A DNA stretch of 64,000 nt from Paenacidovorax monticola (GCF_014489595.1 NZ_CP060790.1:3286001-3350000); one strand, 5' to 3'. Shown: positions 25,317 through 34,851, counted from the first letter of the stretch. The notes: generated by a model from the letters alone, not told the origin. Made by a program: numbers and translations.

Positions 25317-25952
25317 CTACGACGCCAGCCCGGGCACTTCGGCCTGCACATGGCGCTGCAGCAGCCGGCCCATGGACTGGCGCGCGCAGCGCTGCAGTTC
25401 CATGAGCAGCGCATGCTCGGGCCAGGCCATGCCGAAGCGCAGGCTCAGGTCGCGCTGCAGGCGCGCGAGCAGCGCGGCGGCCATCTCGGCGTCGGCCAGG
25501 GCGCGGTGGGCCCGGCCCGCGCGCGGCAGGCCCAGGTGGCCGACGAGGTTGCCGAGCTTGTGGCTGGGCGCGTCGGGGTAGACGCGGCGCGACAGCAGCA
25601 CCGTGCAGGCGAACGGGTGCGGCGCGTCGAGCCCCGCGTACCGCAGTTCGGACTGCCAGAACTTGCTGTCGAAGGAGGCGTTGTGCGCCACCATGGGCGC
25701 ACCGCCCACGAAGCGCGCGGCCTCGCGCATCACGCCCTCGGCCTCGGGGGCGGCATTCACCATGGCGTTGGTGATGCCCGTGAGCTGGGTGATGAAGGGC
25801 GGAATCCACACGCCCGTCTTCATGAGGCTCTGGAAGCGGTCCACCACGCGCTCGCCTTCGATCAGCACGACGGCCACCTCGGTGGCGCGCGCGCCCTGGG
25901 CTGGGGTCATGCCCGTGGTCTCGAAGTCGATGACGGCGATGGGGGACGGCAC
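25317..25952 (-). CDS. 3'-5' exonuclease, DNA polymerase III epsilon-like
   Basis: A 211-residue DEDDh exonuclease. Exo I is VIDFETTG (about 7-14, Asp and Glu), exo II MVAHNASFDSKFW (about 86-98) and exo III with the DEDDh histidine AHRALADAEM (about 148-157). This is the DnaQ/RNase T group, without polymerase or BRCT domains. The role could be DNA repair or RNA trimming. It follows the YjdM-like gene by 5 bp on the same strand. Confidence 0.9.
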   Translation of the reverse strand: MPSPIAVIDFETTGMTPAQGARATEVAVVLIEGERVVDRFQSLMKTGVWIPPFITQLTGITNAMVNAAPEAEGVMREAARFVGGAPMVAHNASFDSKFWQSELRYAGLDAPHPFACTVLLSRRVYPDAPSHKLGNLVGHLGLPRAGRAHRALADAEMAAALLARLQRDLSLRFGMAWPEHALLMELQRCARQSMGRLLQRHVQAEVPGLAS

Positions 25953-25957
25953 GGCGC

Positions 25958-26313
25958 TCAGGCCTTCTTGAGGAATTCCGACTTGAGCAGCATGCTGCCC
26001 AGCTCGGTCTTGCAGTCCACGTTGTGGCCGTCGGCGCCGTCCACCAGGCGGATGCCCTTGATCTTGCTGCCCTTCTTGAGCACGGTGGACGAGCCCTTGA
26101 CCTTGAGGTCCTTCACCAGGATCACGGCGTCGCCGTCGGCCAGCGGGTTGCCGTTGGCGTCGCGCACGGTGCCGTCGCCCTCGGGGGCGTCGGCCTGTGG
26201 TTCATCGGCCTGCATGGGCCATTCGAAGGCGCAGTCGGGGCAGATGTAGCTGGCGCCGTCGGGGTAGGTGTTCTCCAGGCCGCATTGGGGGCAGGCGGGG
26301 TGGTGTGGGGCAT
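25958..26313 (-). pseudogene. yjdM: Zinc-ribbon protein YjdM (PhnA family), frameshifted at codon 6
   Basis: PhnA/YjdM family. A zinc ribbon CPQC...CPDC near the N-terminus is followed by [11 protein letters not shown] and [19 protein letters not shown], closely matching E. coli YjdM. The body of the frame lacks a suitable start; the ATG at 26313 (MPHTTP) is one base out. Adding one C to the C4 run at 26297-26300 (minus-strand C) gives [17 protein letters not shown], a natural 118-residue protein. An alternative in-frame ATG further upstream would add an Arg-rich tail not seen in the family. Function is poorly known; despite the old name it is not phosphonoacetate hydrolase. Confidence 0.82.
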
Positions 26314-26435
26314 TGGGATCGTCGGTGCAAAAAAGGGATCGAAGGGCGGCGGACCGCCGTGCGCGCGGCGCGCGCATGGTCCGATTGTCGCTGCTGCGCA
26401 CGCGCGCGCCCTCTGGCGGATCGCCCGGCGCGTAC

Positions 26436-28603
26436 TCAGGCTGCCGCGCGCCGCTCCAGCGCGAACGGCGGCAGGCCCTTGAGCAGGCGCTGGCCGTAGC
26501 TGGTGCGCACCAGGCGTTTGTCGTAGCAGTACACATGCGCCTGGTCTTCCTCGGTGCGGATGGCGCGGCCCACCCATTGCGCCAGGCGGATGGCCGTGGC
26601 GGGCACCACGAGTTCGCTGAACGGGTCGCGCCCCGCGCCGCGCAGCCATTCGGCGCGCGATTCGCCCACGGGGTCGTCGGGCGGCGCGAAGGGCAGCTTG
26701 GTGATGAACAGCGACTCGCACAGCGTACCCGGCAGGTCCAATCCCTCGCCGAAGGACTGCATGCCGAAGATGATGGACGGCTCGCCCATGGCCACGCGCT
26801 CGCGGTGGCGCGCCAGCAGCTGGGTGCGCGGCAGCGCAGTCTGCACCAGCACCACGCCGCGCATGGCGGTGGAGAGCGCGTCCACGGCCTGGCGCATCTG
26901 TTCGCGCGAGGTGAACAGCACCAGAGCGCCGGCCTGCACGCGCGCCAGGTCGGTCAGCAGCGCCTCCACCATGTCGGCCGTGAAGGCGCGCGCCTCGCGC
27001 GGGTCGGCGCGCGTTTCGGCCGCGATCAGCGTGCCCTGGCGCGCGTAGTCGAAGGGCTGGGTACCTCCAGCGTGGTCACGGCGGCATCGCCGTGCAGGCC
27101 GGCTTCGCGCAAGAAGAAATCGAACTGCCCGCAGCTCGTGAGCGTGGCCGAAGTGAGCACCGCACCGCGCACGGCCGACCACAGGTGATGGCGCAGCGTG
27201 TTGCCCGGCAGCACGGGGCTGGCGTGGGCCTTGACCACGATGAAGTCGCCGTCCACCTCCAGCGTGAACCACTTGGCGGCCGGAGGCGCACCCTCGGGCG
27301 CGTCCTGCAGCAGCAGCTGGGCCGTGGCGTGCACGGACTCCAGGCGCGGCGCGAGCGCGCCGATCTGCGCGTACAGCGTGGACAGGCGGCGCGCCTCGTC
27401 GGGTTGGTCGCGGATTTCGGCGCGCAGCGCCTTGGAGATGGCGCGCAGCGCGTCCAGAAAGCCCGAGGCATGGTGCGCGGCCTGCGACAGCGGCTCCACC
27501 AGCGCCTCGGGCAGCACCCCGCGCGGCACGCGCACGCGCGCCGGGCCCCAGGCGTCCTTCTGGGCCTTGAGCTGTTCGCCCCACTGGTCCATCACCAGGC
27601 GCGCGAGGTCCTGCATCTGGGTGCGCAGCCGGGCCGCGTGGTTGGGAATGTCGGCCACCTCCTCCACCTCGACCAGGGTGCCCACGCGCAGCGCGCGGCT
27701 GGCCAGGCGGTCGATCCAGGTCAGGCGCGAGAGGTCCATCTCGCAGGCGAACTGGGCCAGCGCCGTGGTGGGCAGGTGGTGGGCCTCGTCGAGCACGAGC
27801 AGGCAGTTGTCCAGCTCGGGCAGCAGCCGCGCGCCGATGGAGGACAGCAGCAGGTCGTGGTTGGCCACGATCACCTGCGCGGCCACCAGCGCCTTGCGCC
27901 GGTCGTAGTAGGTGCATTGGCTGAAGGCCGGGCAGTGCTTGCCCGTGCAGGAGCTGGCCTCGGCCGCCACGGGGCTCCAGGCCTCGGGCTCGGGTGGCGT
28001 GGCCAGGCTGTCGCGGTCGCCGTCCCACACGGCGGTGGCCAGCGCGTCGGCCATGCTCTTGTAGAACTGCATGCGCGCCTCGGTCTCCTGGAGCGGGCGG
28101 GCGGTGCGCGCGGCCGCCTCTTCCTCGGCGAACAGGTCGTCGTCGGCCGGGTCGTGCGCCTCGCCCGTGCCGGCCAGGCGCTCCAGCTTGAGCTTGCACA
28201 CATAGCGCCCGCGCCCCTTGGCCAGCGCGAACCGGAAGGGCTGCTCCATCTGCGCGGCGAGCGCGGGCAGGTCCTTGTTCACGAGCTGCTCCTGCAGCGC
28301 CACCGTGGCCGTGGAGATGAGCACGCGCGTGCCGCGCGCGAGCGCCATGGCGATGGCCGGCACGCTGTAGGCCAGCGACTTGCCCACGCCCGTGCCCGCC
28401 TGCACCACGGCAATGGCCCGTACGGGCTCGCGCTCGGGCTCCGCCTCGCCCTCCTCCACCTTGCCGAGCTGGGCCAGGCTGAAGGTGTGCGCCACCTGCT
28501 CGGCCATGCGCCGCTGGCCGGCGCGGCTGCGAAACCCTTCGGTGGCGCCCACCACCGCATCGAACGATTGCAGGGCCTGCGCGGCCCATTCCTGTTGAGA
28601 CAT
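26436..28603 (-). pseudogene. dinG: DinG-like ATP-dependent DNA helicase, frameshifted
   Basis: XPD/DinG-type superfamily 2 helicase. Walker A is AGTGVGKSLAY (about 73-83), the DEAH box LVLDEAHHLP (about 270), and four cysteines (YVCK, SSCTGKHC, SQCTYYD) form the expected iron-sulfur cluster. Motifs [13 protein letters not shown] and [12 protein letters not shown] lie in the C-terminal helicase domain. The frame breaks at 27054-27056: plus-strand G3 should be G4 so that EVPSP continues as FDYARQGTLIAAETRADP. The restored length is 722 residues, normal for proteobacterial DinG. It unwinds 5'-3', for example at R-loops. Divergent from the GGDEF gene. Confidence 0.92.
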
Positions 28604-28700
28604 ACAGTAGTGTGGCACGGCCCGCATGCCCCGGCGGCCCGCCGGGTACTGGAAGGGCTCGGGCACAATGGGCCGACCGCCGTTGACCGTTCACGATCCC

Positions 28701-29911
28701 ATGCCTCGCCCCTCCGCCAGCGCCACGCCGCCGTTGGAAGGCTCCACGGCCCAGTGCCGGCACGAGCTGCAGGGGCGGTTCCGCGCGCTGCGCTTCGCCC
28801 CGGAGCTGGAGTCCGAATTCGTCGCCTTCCTGCGCCAGTCGCAGCGCCGCAACCTGCTGGGCTGCATGGTGCTGGCCCTGGTCGTGCTGCTGGTGTTCGC
28901 GGGGCTCGACCTGCCGCGCTTTCACCTGGTGCAGGGCACGCCGCAGGAGCCGCTGTTCTACCGCGGCATCCTCGTGCCGCGCTGGGCCACCGTGGCCCTG
29001 CTCGCCATTGGTACCTGGGCCGTGGCCACGCGCCGCGTGGAGCGCCGCTGGGTGCCGCTGGTGCTCTTCCTGATGGTGGCCTACGGCGTCCAGATCTTCG
29101 TCATCACCAACGTCTTCATGAACCTGGGCCTGCCCTACGCCACGGGGGCCAGCCTGCTGCTGGTGATGGTGGTGTTCTACCCCTGCGGGCTCACCTTCTA
29201 CGAGGAGCTGGCCGTCGCGCTGACCATGTGGGTGCTGGCGCTGGGCCTGGGCGTGGCCATGCTGCAGCCCGCGCACCTGGGCACGCACTGGATGCAGGTC
29301 GTGCTCATGCTGCTGGCGCTGGGCCTGTCGGCCACCAACGGCTACATGCGCGAGCATGCGATGCGCGAGCAGTACCTCATGCGCCGCCTGCTCGACTGGG
29401 AGGCGGGCCACGACCCCCAGACCGGGCTGGCCAACCGCCGCACCTTCAGCGACCGGGGCCCCTCCGGTCTGCTGCAGGCGCAGCGCGAGGGGGTGCCGCT
29501 CGCGCTCGCGCTGGTCGATGTGGACCATTTCAAGGCCTACAACGACCGCTACGGCCACCAGGCCGGCGACGAGGCGCTGCGCCAGGTGGCCCTGCTGCTG
29601 GGCCAGCAGGCCCGCCGCCCGCTGGACCTGGCCGTGCGCATGGGGGGCGAGGAGTTCGCGCTGTTCGCCTACGGGACGATGCCGCCTCGCTCGGCGCGCG
29701 GCTGCAGCAGCTGATCGACGGGCTGCGCGCGCTGGCGATCGCGCACGCGGCCTCGCCCACGGCGCCCTGGCTCACGGTGAGCGTGGGCATCGCCCAGGCC
29801 GACGCCGACGACACCATCGACCGCCTGTACCAGCGTGCCGACACCCTGCTCTACCGCGCCAAGGCCGCGGGCCGCAACCGCGTCGAGGTGCAGCCGGGGC
29901 GCGGCGCCTGA
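28701..29911 (+). pseudogene. Membrane-bound diguanylate cyclase (GGDEF), frameshifted
   Basis: About five or six hydrophobic segments (residues 50-215) are followed by a GGDEF domain: DPQTGLANRRTF, LVDVDHFKAYNDRYGHQAGD and the active-site motif RMGGEEFALFAYG, so c-di-GMP synthesis is likely. The frame breaks at 29673-29675; G3 should be G4, which joins ...FAYG to DDAASLGARLQQLIDGL and the closing VSVGIAQADADDTIDRLYQRAD, restoring 403 residues. No inhibitory RxxD site is obvious before GGEEF. The ATG at 28701 is chosen; an in-frame ATG at 28662 is possible. Convergent with hom, 11 bp between stops. Confidence 0.88.
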
Positions 29912-29922
29912 GGCCCTGGCCC

Positions 29923-31254
29923 TTACTCCAGCACCTCCACGCGCAGCCGCGCCACTGCGCCCGCGCAGGCGGGCAGCGCCCCCAGGCGCTCGGCGGCGCG
30001 CTGGGCGTCGGCGTCCAGCGCCGGGTGCGTGACCACCAGCGCATGCACGGGCGCCGCCGCGTCGCCGGGCACGGCGTGGCGCACCAGCGATTGCACGGCC
30101 ACGCCGCAGTCCGCCAGCACCAGCGGCACCTGGGCCACGGCCGCGCCGTCAGCCAGCGGCACGCGCAGGTAGTGGCGCGTGCGCACGGCGGCCACGCCCA
30201 GCACGGGCAGGTCGGCCTGTGCATGGAAGGCCAGCGGCGGCACGCTGGGCCGCGCGGCGCCCTGGCTGCACTGGCACTGTAGGCGCGCCAGGTCCACCAG
30301 GTCGGCGATCACGGCCGAGGCCGTGGGCTCCGAGCCCGCGCCCGCGCCGTAGTACATGGTCACGCCCGAGGCGTCGCCCTTCACGAGCACGGCGTTCATC
30401 GCGCCGTTCACCTGGGCCAGCAGGTGGCCGGCAGGCACCAGCGCGGGGTGCACGCGCAGCTCCACGCCTTCCGCTTCGCGGCGCGCAATGCCCAGCAGCT
30501 TCACGCGGTAGCCCAGGCGCTCCGCGCAGGCCACGTCCAGCGCCTGCAGCGTGCGGATGCCTTCCACATGCGCATCGGCAAAGCGCACGGGCATGCCGAA
30601 GGCGTTGGCCGCGAGCAGCGTGGCCTTGTGCGCGGCGTCCACGCCGTCCACGTCGAAGGCGGGATCGGCCTCGGCGTAGCCCAGCGCCTGGGCCTCGGCC
30701 AGCGCCTCGTCGAAGGTCAGGCCCGCGTCGCGCATGCGCGTGAGGATGAAGTTGGTGGTGCCGTTCACGATGCCCGCCACCCACTCGATGCGGTTGGCCG
30801 TGAGCCCCTCGCGCAGCGCCTTCACGATGGGGATGCTCACCGCCACGGCGCCCTCGTAGGCCACGGCCACGCCGTGCCGCTGCGCGGCGGCGAACACCTC
30901 GCCGCCATGCTCGGCCAGCAGCGCCTTGTTGGCCGTCACCACATGCTTGCCGTGCGCGATGGCGGCCAGAACCCATTCGCGTGCCGGGCCGGTGCCGCCG
31001 GCCACCTCCACCAGCACGTCCACGCCGGGATGCGTGGCCACGCGCAGCGGGTCGTCGGTCAGCTCCACACCCTCGGCACCTTCGAGCACGGCGGCGGCGC
31101 GCGCCAGGTTGCGCGCCGCCACGGCCACCACCTCGATGCCCCGGCCCGCGCGGCCGCGGATGGCCTCCTGGTTGCGCCGCAGCACCCGCCAGGTGCCAGC
31201 GCCCACGGTGCCAATGCCGATCATGCCCACGCGCAGGGGCGCGGCTTCGGCCAT
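29923..31254 (-). CDS. hom: Homoserine dehydrogenase
   Basis: NAD(P)H-dependent reduction of aspartate semialdehyde to homoserine, the branch point to threonine and methionine. The 443 residues hold a Rossmann start GMIGIGTVGAGTW (9-21), HGKHVVTANKALL (about 107), GIVNGTTNFILTRM (about 165) with the catalytic region, KATLLAANAFG and a C-terminal ACT domain for threonine feedback (from about 355). thrC, often next in this order, is not present; the gene meets the GGDEF gene instead. A Thr/Ile leader peptide and terminator lie upstream, and metX, which uses homoserine, is also in this window. Confidence 0.96.
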   Translation of the reverse strand: MAEAAPLRVGMIGIGTVGAGTWRVLRRNQEAIRGRAGRGIEVVAVAARNLARAAAVLEGAEGVELTDDPLRVATHPGVDVLVEVAGGTGPAREWVLAAIAHGKHVVTANKALLAEHGGEVFAAAQRHGVAVAYEGAVAVSIPIVKALREGLTANRIEWVAGIVNGTTNFILTRMRDAGLTFDEALAEAQALGYAEADPAFDVDGVDAAHKATLLAANAFGMPVRFADAHVEGIRTLQALDVACAERLGYRVKLLGIARREAEGVELRVHPALVPAGHLLAQVNGAMNAVLVKGDASGVTMYYGAGAGSEPTASAVIADLVDLARLQCQCSQGAARPSVPPLAFHAQADLPVLGVAAVRTRHYLRVPLADGAAVAQVPLVLADCGVAVQSLVRHAVPGDAAAPVHALVVTHPALDADAQRAAERLGALPACAGAVARLRVEVLE

Positions 31255-31327
31255 GGCGGGGCCGCTGGACAGGGGCGGAGGTCAGGGTCGTTGAACATGA
31301 TGGTCATTCCTTTGGGCGAACGGGCAA

Positions 31328-31355
31328 CAAAAAACCCAGCGGGTCAGGCTGGGTT
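31328..31355 (-). terminator. Intrinsic terminator in the hom leader (attenuator)
   Basis: On the minus strand AACCCAGC-CTGACCC-GCTGGGTT followed by TTTTGTT: an 8-bp stem, 7-nt loop and U run, 74 bp upstream of hom and downstream of the Thr/Ile-rich leader peptide. A second pairing CAGGTG/CACCTG (about 31377-31402) lies between the peptide and the terminator and could be the pause or antiterminator stem. Confidence 0.85.
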
Positions 31356-31408
31356 CGTTCGGTAGGGGAATGACACCAGGTGACCGCCGGGACGGCCACC
31401 TGCGCGAG

Positions 31409-31516
31409 CTAGGTAGCCGCGGTGGTAATGGTGGTAATCATTCGTGCACAGGGCGCCGCAGCGCACACGCCCGCAGGGGCATGGTGGAGGCTGAAGGCGT
31501 TGGACAGGCACGTCAT
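31409..31516 (-). CDS. Threonine/isoleucine leader peptide (hom attenuator)
   Basis: A 35-codon frame ending RMITTITTAAT, with five threonine and two isoleucine codons in the last nine (ATT-ACC-ACC-ATT-ACC-ACC then GCG-GCT-ACC). The same ITTITT design appears in enterobacterial ThrL. It precedes an intrinsic terminator and hom, so threonine (and possibly isoleucine) starvation would allow read-through. Either the ATG at 31516, immediately after the predicted transcript start, or the internal ATG at 31441 (10 codons) could be the true start; neither has a clear ribosome-binding site. Confidence 0.8.
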   Translation of the reverse strand: MTCLSNAFSLHHAPAGVCAAAPCARMITTITTAAT

Positions 31517-31525
31517 GATCGGCCC

Positions 31526-31555
31526 AGTGTACAGGAAAGCCGCGAAGCGGCTCAA
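31526..31555 (-). promoter_or_regulatory. Predicted sigma70 promoter of the hom leader
   Basis: Minus strand: -35 TTGAGC (31550-31555, overlapping the ferredoxin stop), 18-bp spacer, -10 TACACT (31526-31531). The leader ATG at 31516 is 9 nt past the -10 box, so the transcript would be leaderless or nearly so. Confidence 0.5.
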
Positions 31556-31788
31556 GGGGGTGTCATCGTCCGCACCATGCGGATCGCGTCGAACGGGCAA
31601 CGCACCGCGCACAGCGCGCACCCGGTGCAGCCGCCCGCGTCGTGCAGCACCGAGCGCTTGGGGCCGAAGCGCGCCCCACCCTGCACCTGCAGCGACAGCA
31701 CATGCGGCGGGCACACGCCCACGCACCAGCCGCAGCCGGTGCAGCGGCCGGGGTCGATGGCGGGCAGGGCCTTGCGCGGGGCATTCAT
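31552..31788 (-). CDS. Small 2[4Fe-4S] ferredoxin
   Basis: A 78-residue protein with two complete cluster motifs, CTGCGWCVGVCPP (about 16-28) and CTGCALCAVRCPF (about 54-66), spaced by 26 residues. It is an electron carrier; its partner is not evident from the neighbours. It lies just upstream of the hom leader on the same strand and divergent from the acylphosphatase gene (39 bp between starts). Confidence 0.9.
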   Translation of the reverse strand: MNAPRKALPAIDPGRCTGCGWCVGVCPPHVLSLQVQGGARFGPKRSVLHDAGGCTGCALCAVRCPFDAIRMVRTMTPP

Positions 31789-31827
31789 GGGCGCAGCATG
31801 CCACGCCGGACGCTACAGTGCGGGCCT

Positions 31828-32121
31828 ATGCCTGAAACGTCTTCCGCCACCACCCGGCTCCTGCGCATCCACGGCCTGGTGCAAGGGGTGTACTACCGCA
31901 AATCCATGTGCGACGCCGCGCAGCGCCTGGGCGTGCACGGCTGGGTGCGCAACCGCCGCGACGGCAGCGTCGAGGCCCTGGCCACCGGCCCCGCCCCGGC
32001 CGTGCAGGCGCTGATCGACTGGGCCCACGAAGGCCCGCCCGCCGCGCGCGTGGAGCGGGTGGAGGTGAACGAGGCCCCGCCCGAGGCCCTGGCGGGCTTC
32101 ATCCAGCGCGAAACGGTGTAG
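31828..32121 (+). CDS. acyP: Acylphosphatase
   Basis: A 97-residue ferredoxin-like alpha/beta protein that hydrolyses acyl phosphates. The phosphate-binding loop IHGLVQGVYYRKSM (about 14-27) with the catalytic arginine and the asparagine in GWVRNRRDGSVEA (about 46) are intact. It converges on the PaiB-like gene with 10 bp between stops. Confidence 0.93.
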   Translation: MPETSSATTRLLRIHGLVQGVYYRKSMCDAAQRLGVHGWVRNRRDGSVEALATGPAPAVQALIDWAHEGPPAARVERVEVNEAPPEALAGFIQRETV

Positions 32122-32131
32122 CGCACCGTCT

Positions 32132-32781
32132 TCAGCGCAGCTCCCCGTCCGCGCGGCGCATGGCCTGCACGAGCGGCGCCTGCCCGCGCGCGTCCAGCGC
32201 CGCGATCGTGCCCTCGCGGTCGCGCGGCTCGCGGTTCTGGCCGAGCTTGCGCTTGCCCTCCAGCCGTGTGATGCGCACCTCGATGCCCACGATGGCGCGC
32301 AGCATCTGGTCCAGAAAATCGGGCGGTGCGTCGCCCATCTTCCAGGGCCGGTGCCCGCCGGCCTGGTGCGCGTGCCCTTCATGCGTGTGCGTGAGGCGCG
32401 CCACCACGCCGCGCACATGCTTTTCGTCATCGTGGACGGTGAGCGTGCCGTGCGCGTGCACCACCTCGTAGTTCCAGGTGGGCACGGCGCGGTGCGCCTC
32501 GTGCTTGCTGGGGTACCAGTTGGGCGAGATATAGCCCTCGGCCCCCGGAACACCACCAGCACCTCGCTGCCCGAAGGCACGGCCTGCCACAGCGGGTTGG
32601 CGCGCGCCACATGGGCGATCAGCGTGCCGTGCGGGCCCGCATCGGGGTCGAGGTGGAACGGCAGATGGTTGGCGTCCAGCCCCTGGGGCCCTGCCGTGCA
32701 GAGCATGCCCAGCGGGTGGGCGCGCAGGATGCGGTGCAGTTCCTCGGGGCGGGTTTCGGCGAAATGCGGCGGAATGTACAT
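32132..32781 (-). pseudogene. FMN-binding negative transcriptional regulator (PaiB family), frameshifted
   Basis: PaiB-type flavin-binding split-barrel protein. The start MYIPPHFAETRPEELHRIL and QGLDANHLPFHLD are typical. The frame breaks after LVVFRG: plus-strand C5 at 32542-32546 should be C6, which gives AEGYISPNWYPSKHE and the rest (TWNYEVVHAHGTL, LDQMLRAIVGIEVRI). The restored protein is 216 residues. It is divergent from a MocR/PdxR-type regulator; this pair is a recurrent arrangement, so the MocR protein probably controls it. Confidence 0.87.
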
Positions 32782-32897
32782 GGCGTGCGTTCTGGCGTGG
32801 TCTGGGGCGTGGGGTGCGGCGGTGGGTTGGTGCTGCTACTGTGCACCCTGGCTGGCACAATGGCCAGATCCAGTTTGCGTGCATTTCAGTGGGCCAG

Positions 32898-34421
32898 ATG
32901 AACACCGCCAGCCGCACCGGCCGCACGGGCGCGGGGCCCGCACGCACGGGCCGCCGCCTGTACGAACAACTGCGCGCGCAGATCGCGGGCGGCGGCCTCG
33001 CGCCCGGCGCGGCCCTGCCCTCCACGCGCACGCTCGCGCTCGAATGGGGCATCTCGCGCACCACCGTCACGGCCGTGTACGAACAGCTCGCGGCCGAGGG
33101 CTACCTCGACACCTCGGCCCGCACCCGTGCGCGCGTGGCGGCGGGTGCCGCATCCGCCATGCCCACGCCGCCCCGGCAAGCGCAGCGGCAGGCCGAGGCG
33201 GCGGCACCCGCCCACCTCTCGGCCTACGGCCAGCGCATGGCGGCCCTGGCGTGGCCCCTGCCCACGTCCACGCCAAAGGGCGCGGTCGATTTCGTCTACG
33301 GCGCCCTGGCGGCCACCGACTTCCCCACGCTGGCCTGGCGCCGGGCCTACAGCGCCGCGCTGCTGCGCCGCCAGCCGCGCCTGTCGTACGGCGCGCCCGA
33401 GGGCGAGGCCGCGCTGCGCACCGCGCTGCAGGGCTATCTGCACCGCGCGCGTGGGCTGGCCTGCGCGGCCGAGCAAATCCTCATCGTGCACGGCTCGCAG
33501 CAGGCGCTGGACCTGTGCGCGCGCGTGCTCATCGACCCCGGCGACCACGCCGTGGTCGAAGACCCCTGCTACCCCGCCGTGCGCCACGTGCTGCAGGCCG
33601 CGGGCGCGCGGCTGCTGCCCGTGCCCGTGGACGAGCACGGCCTGCACACCGACGCGCTGCCCGCCCGGGCGCGCACGCGCCTGGCCTTCGTCACGCCCTC
33701 GCACCAGTTCCCGCTGGGCGGCGTCATGCCCATCGCCCGCCGCCATGCGCTGCTGCAGTGGGCCGCGCGGCGTGGCGCCTACGTGATCGAGGACGACTAC
33801 GACGGCGAATTCCGCTACGGCCAGCGGCCCATCGACGCGCTGCAGTCGCTCGACGGCGCACGCACGGTGATCTACGTGGGCACCTTCTCCAAGGCGCTGT
33901 CGCCCCAGCTGCGCCTGGGCTACATGGTGCTGCCGCCCGCGCTGGTGGACGTGTTCCGCAGGGCCAAGCGCGTGACCGACCGGCACGCCCCCACGCTGGA
34001 CCAACTGGCCCTGGCCGCGCTGATCGAGAGCGGCGCTTACGAACGCCACATCCGCCGCATGCGCCGCGAGCACGAACGCCGGCGCGAGCGGCTGCTGCAG
34101 GCCATCGCCCAGCACCTGCCGCCCTGGGCCGGTGCCGTGGTGGAGGGCGCGGCAGCGGGCCTGCACCTCATCCTGTGGCTGCGCGGCCTGCCCGCGCGGC
34201 ACGAGGCCGCGCTCATCGCCCGGGCGCGCGCGCTGGGCGTGGTGGCCTACCCCGTGGCGCCGCTGTACGCAGCCCCTGCGGGCCAGGGCGGCTGCGCGGG
34301 CCTGGTGCTGGGCTACGCCAGCCTCACGCTCGCGCAGATCGAGCGCGGCATCCGCCTGCTGGCGGCGGCATTGGGCGAGATGGGCCAGAGCGGCCCGCCC
34401 GCGCGGTCCCGGCCCGGCTAG
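32898..34421 (+). CDS. MocR/PdxR-type GntR regulator with aminotransferase domain
   Basis: A 507-residue fusion: GntR winged helix (about 20-90, LPSTRTLALEWGISRTTVTA), a linker, then a fold-type I aminotransferase domain with HGSQQALDLCARVLIDPGD, EDPCYPAVR, VIEDDYDGEFRY and the PLP lysine in YVGTFSKALSPQLRLGYM. Such proteins sense PLP or amino-PLP ligands. Start at the ATG 32898 rather than an in-frame upstream ATG, since the latter would add non-homologous sequence. Divergent from the PaiB-like gene, its likely target. Its stop shares CTAG with the convergent YkgJ-like gene. Confidence 0.92.
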   Translation: MNTASRTGRTGAGPARTGRRLYEQLRAQIAGGGLAPGAALPSTRTLALEWGISRTTVTAVYEQLAAEGYLDTSARTRARVAAGAASAMPTPPRQAQRQAEAAAPAHLSAYGQRMAALAWPLPTSTPKGAVDFVYGALAATDFPTLAWRRAYSAALLRRQPRLSYGAPEGEAALRTALQGYLHRARGLACAAEQILIVHGSQQALDLCARVLIDPGDHAVVEDPCYPAVRHVLQAAGARLLPVPVDEHGLHTDALPARARTRLAFVTPSHQFPLGGVMPIARRHALLQWAARRGAYVIEDDYDGEFRYGQRPIDALQSLDGARTVIYVGTFSKALSPQLRLGYMVLPPALVDVFRRAKRVTDRHAPTLDQLALAALIESGAYERHIRRMRREHERRRERLLQAIAQHLPPWAGAVVEGAAAGLHLILWLRGLPARHEAALIARARALGVVAYPVAPLYAAPAGQGGCAGLVLGYASLTLAQIERGIRLLAAALGEMGQSGPPARSRPG

Positions 34422-34828
34422 CGGCGCTGCAGCGCCTTGGCCCCATAGGCGCAGTAGCCGGGCTTGGGGCTCTTCTTCTGCGGGTGCAGGCGGCAGGTCT
34501 CGGGCCGCTTGTCGTACACCGTGCACAGCCGCGTCTGCGGGTGCAGAAAATTGCAGTCCCCGCTCGCACGCCGCGCCATCGTGAAGATGGCGTTCTTGTG
34601 GTTGAAGTGGTCGATCAGCCCCGCCTTCTGCAGCCGCTTGGCAATGCGCTTGGGCTCCTCGTGCTCGGCCTCGAACGGGTCCACCAGCTCCAGCCGCACC
34701 AGGTCCGCCATTTGCACCTCCAGCGGCATCGTGCAGCAGTTGGCCGCGCAGGTGTCACACAGGCCGGCGCGGTAGCGGGTCCAGGTGTCGAGGCGGTCTA
34801 CGTCGACGATGGCAATGGGGGAGCGCAT
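34418..34828 (-). CDS. YkgJ-like cysteine-cluster protein
   Basis: A 136-residue protein of the YkgJ/UPF0153 family. The cysteines CDTCAANCC (about 24-32) and later C...C in DCNFLHPQTRLC, ETCRLHP and GYCAYG probably bind a metal or iron-sulfur cluster. Function is unknown. It lies downstream of gyrB on the same strand, behind the gyrB terminator, and overlaps the MocR stop by 4 bp. Confidence 0.85.
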   Translation of the reverse strand: MRSPIAIVDVDRLDTWTRYRAGLCDTCAANCCTMPLEVQMADLVRLELVDPFEAEHEEPKRIAKRLQKAGLIDHFNHKNAIFTMARRASGDCNFLHPQTRLCTVYDKRPETCRLHPQKKSPKPGYCAYGAKALQRR

Positions 34829-34851
34829 GAGACAAGCATTGGCAATGCAAA

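Noticed and set aside
26338..26378. Upstream ATG start for yjdM giving an Arg-rich N-terminus
   Set aside because: The added [14 protein letters not shown] segment is not seen in the family, whereas one extra C produces a natural N-terminus.
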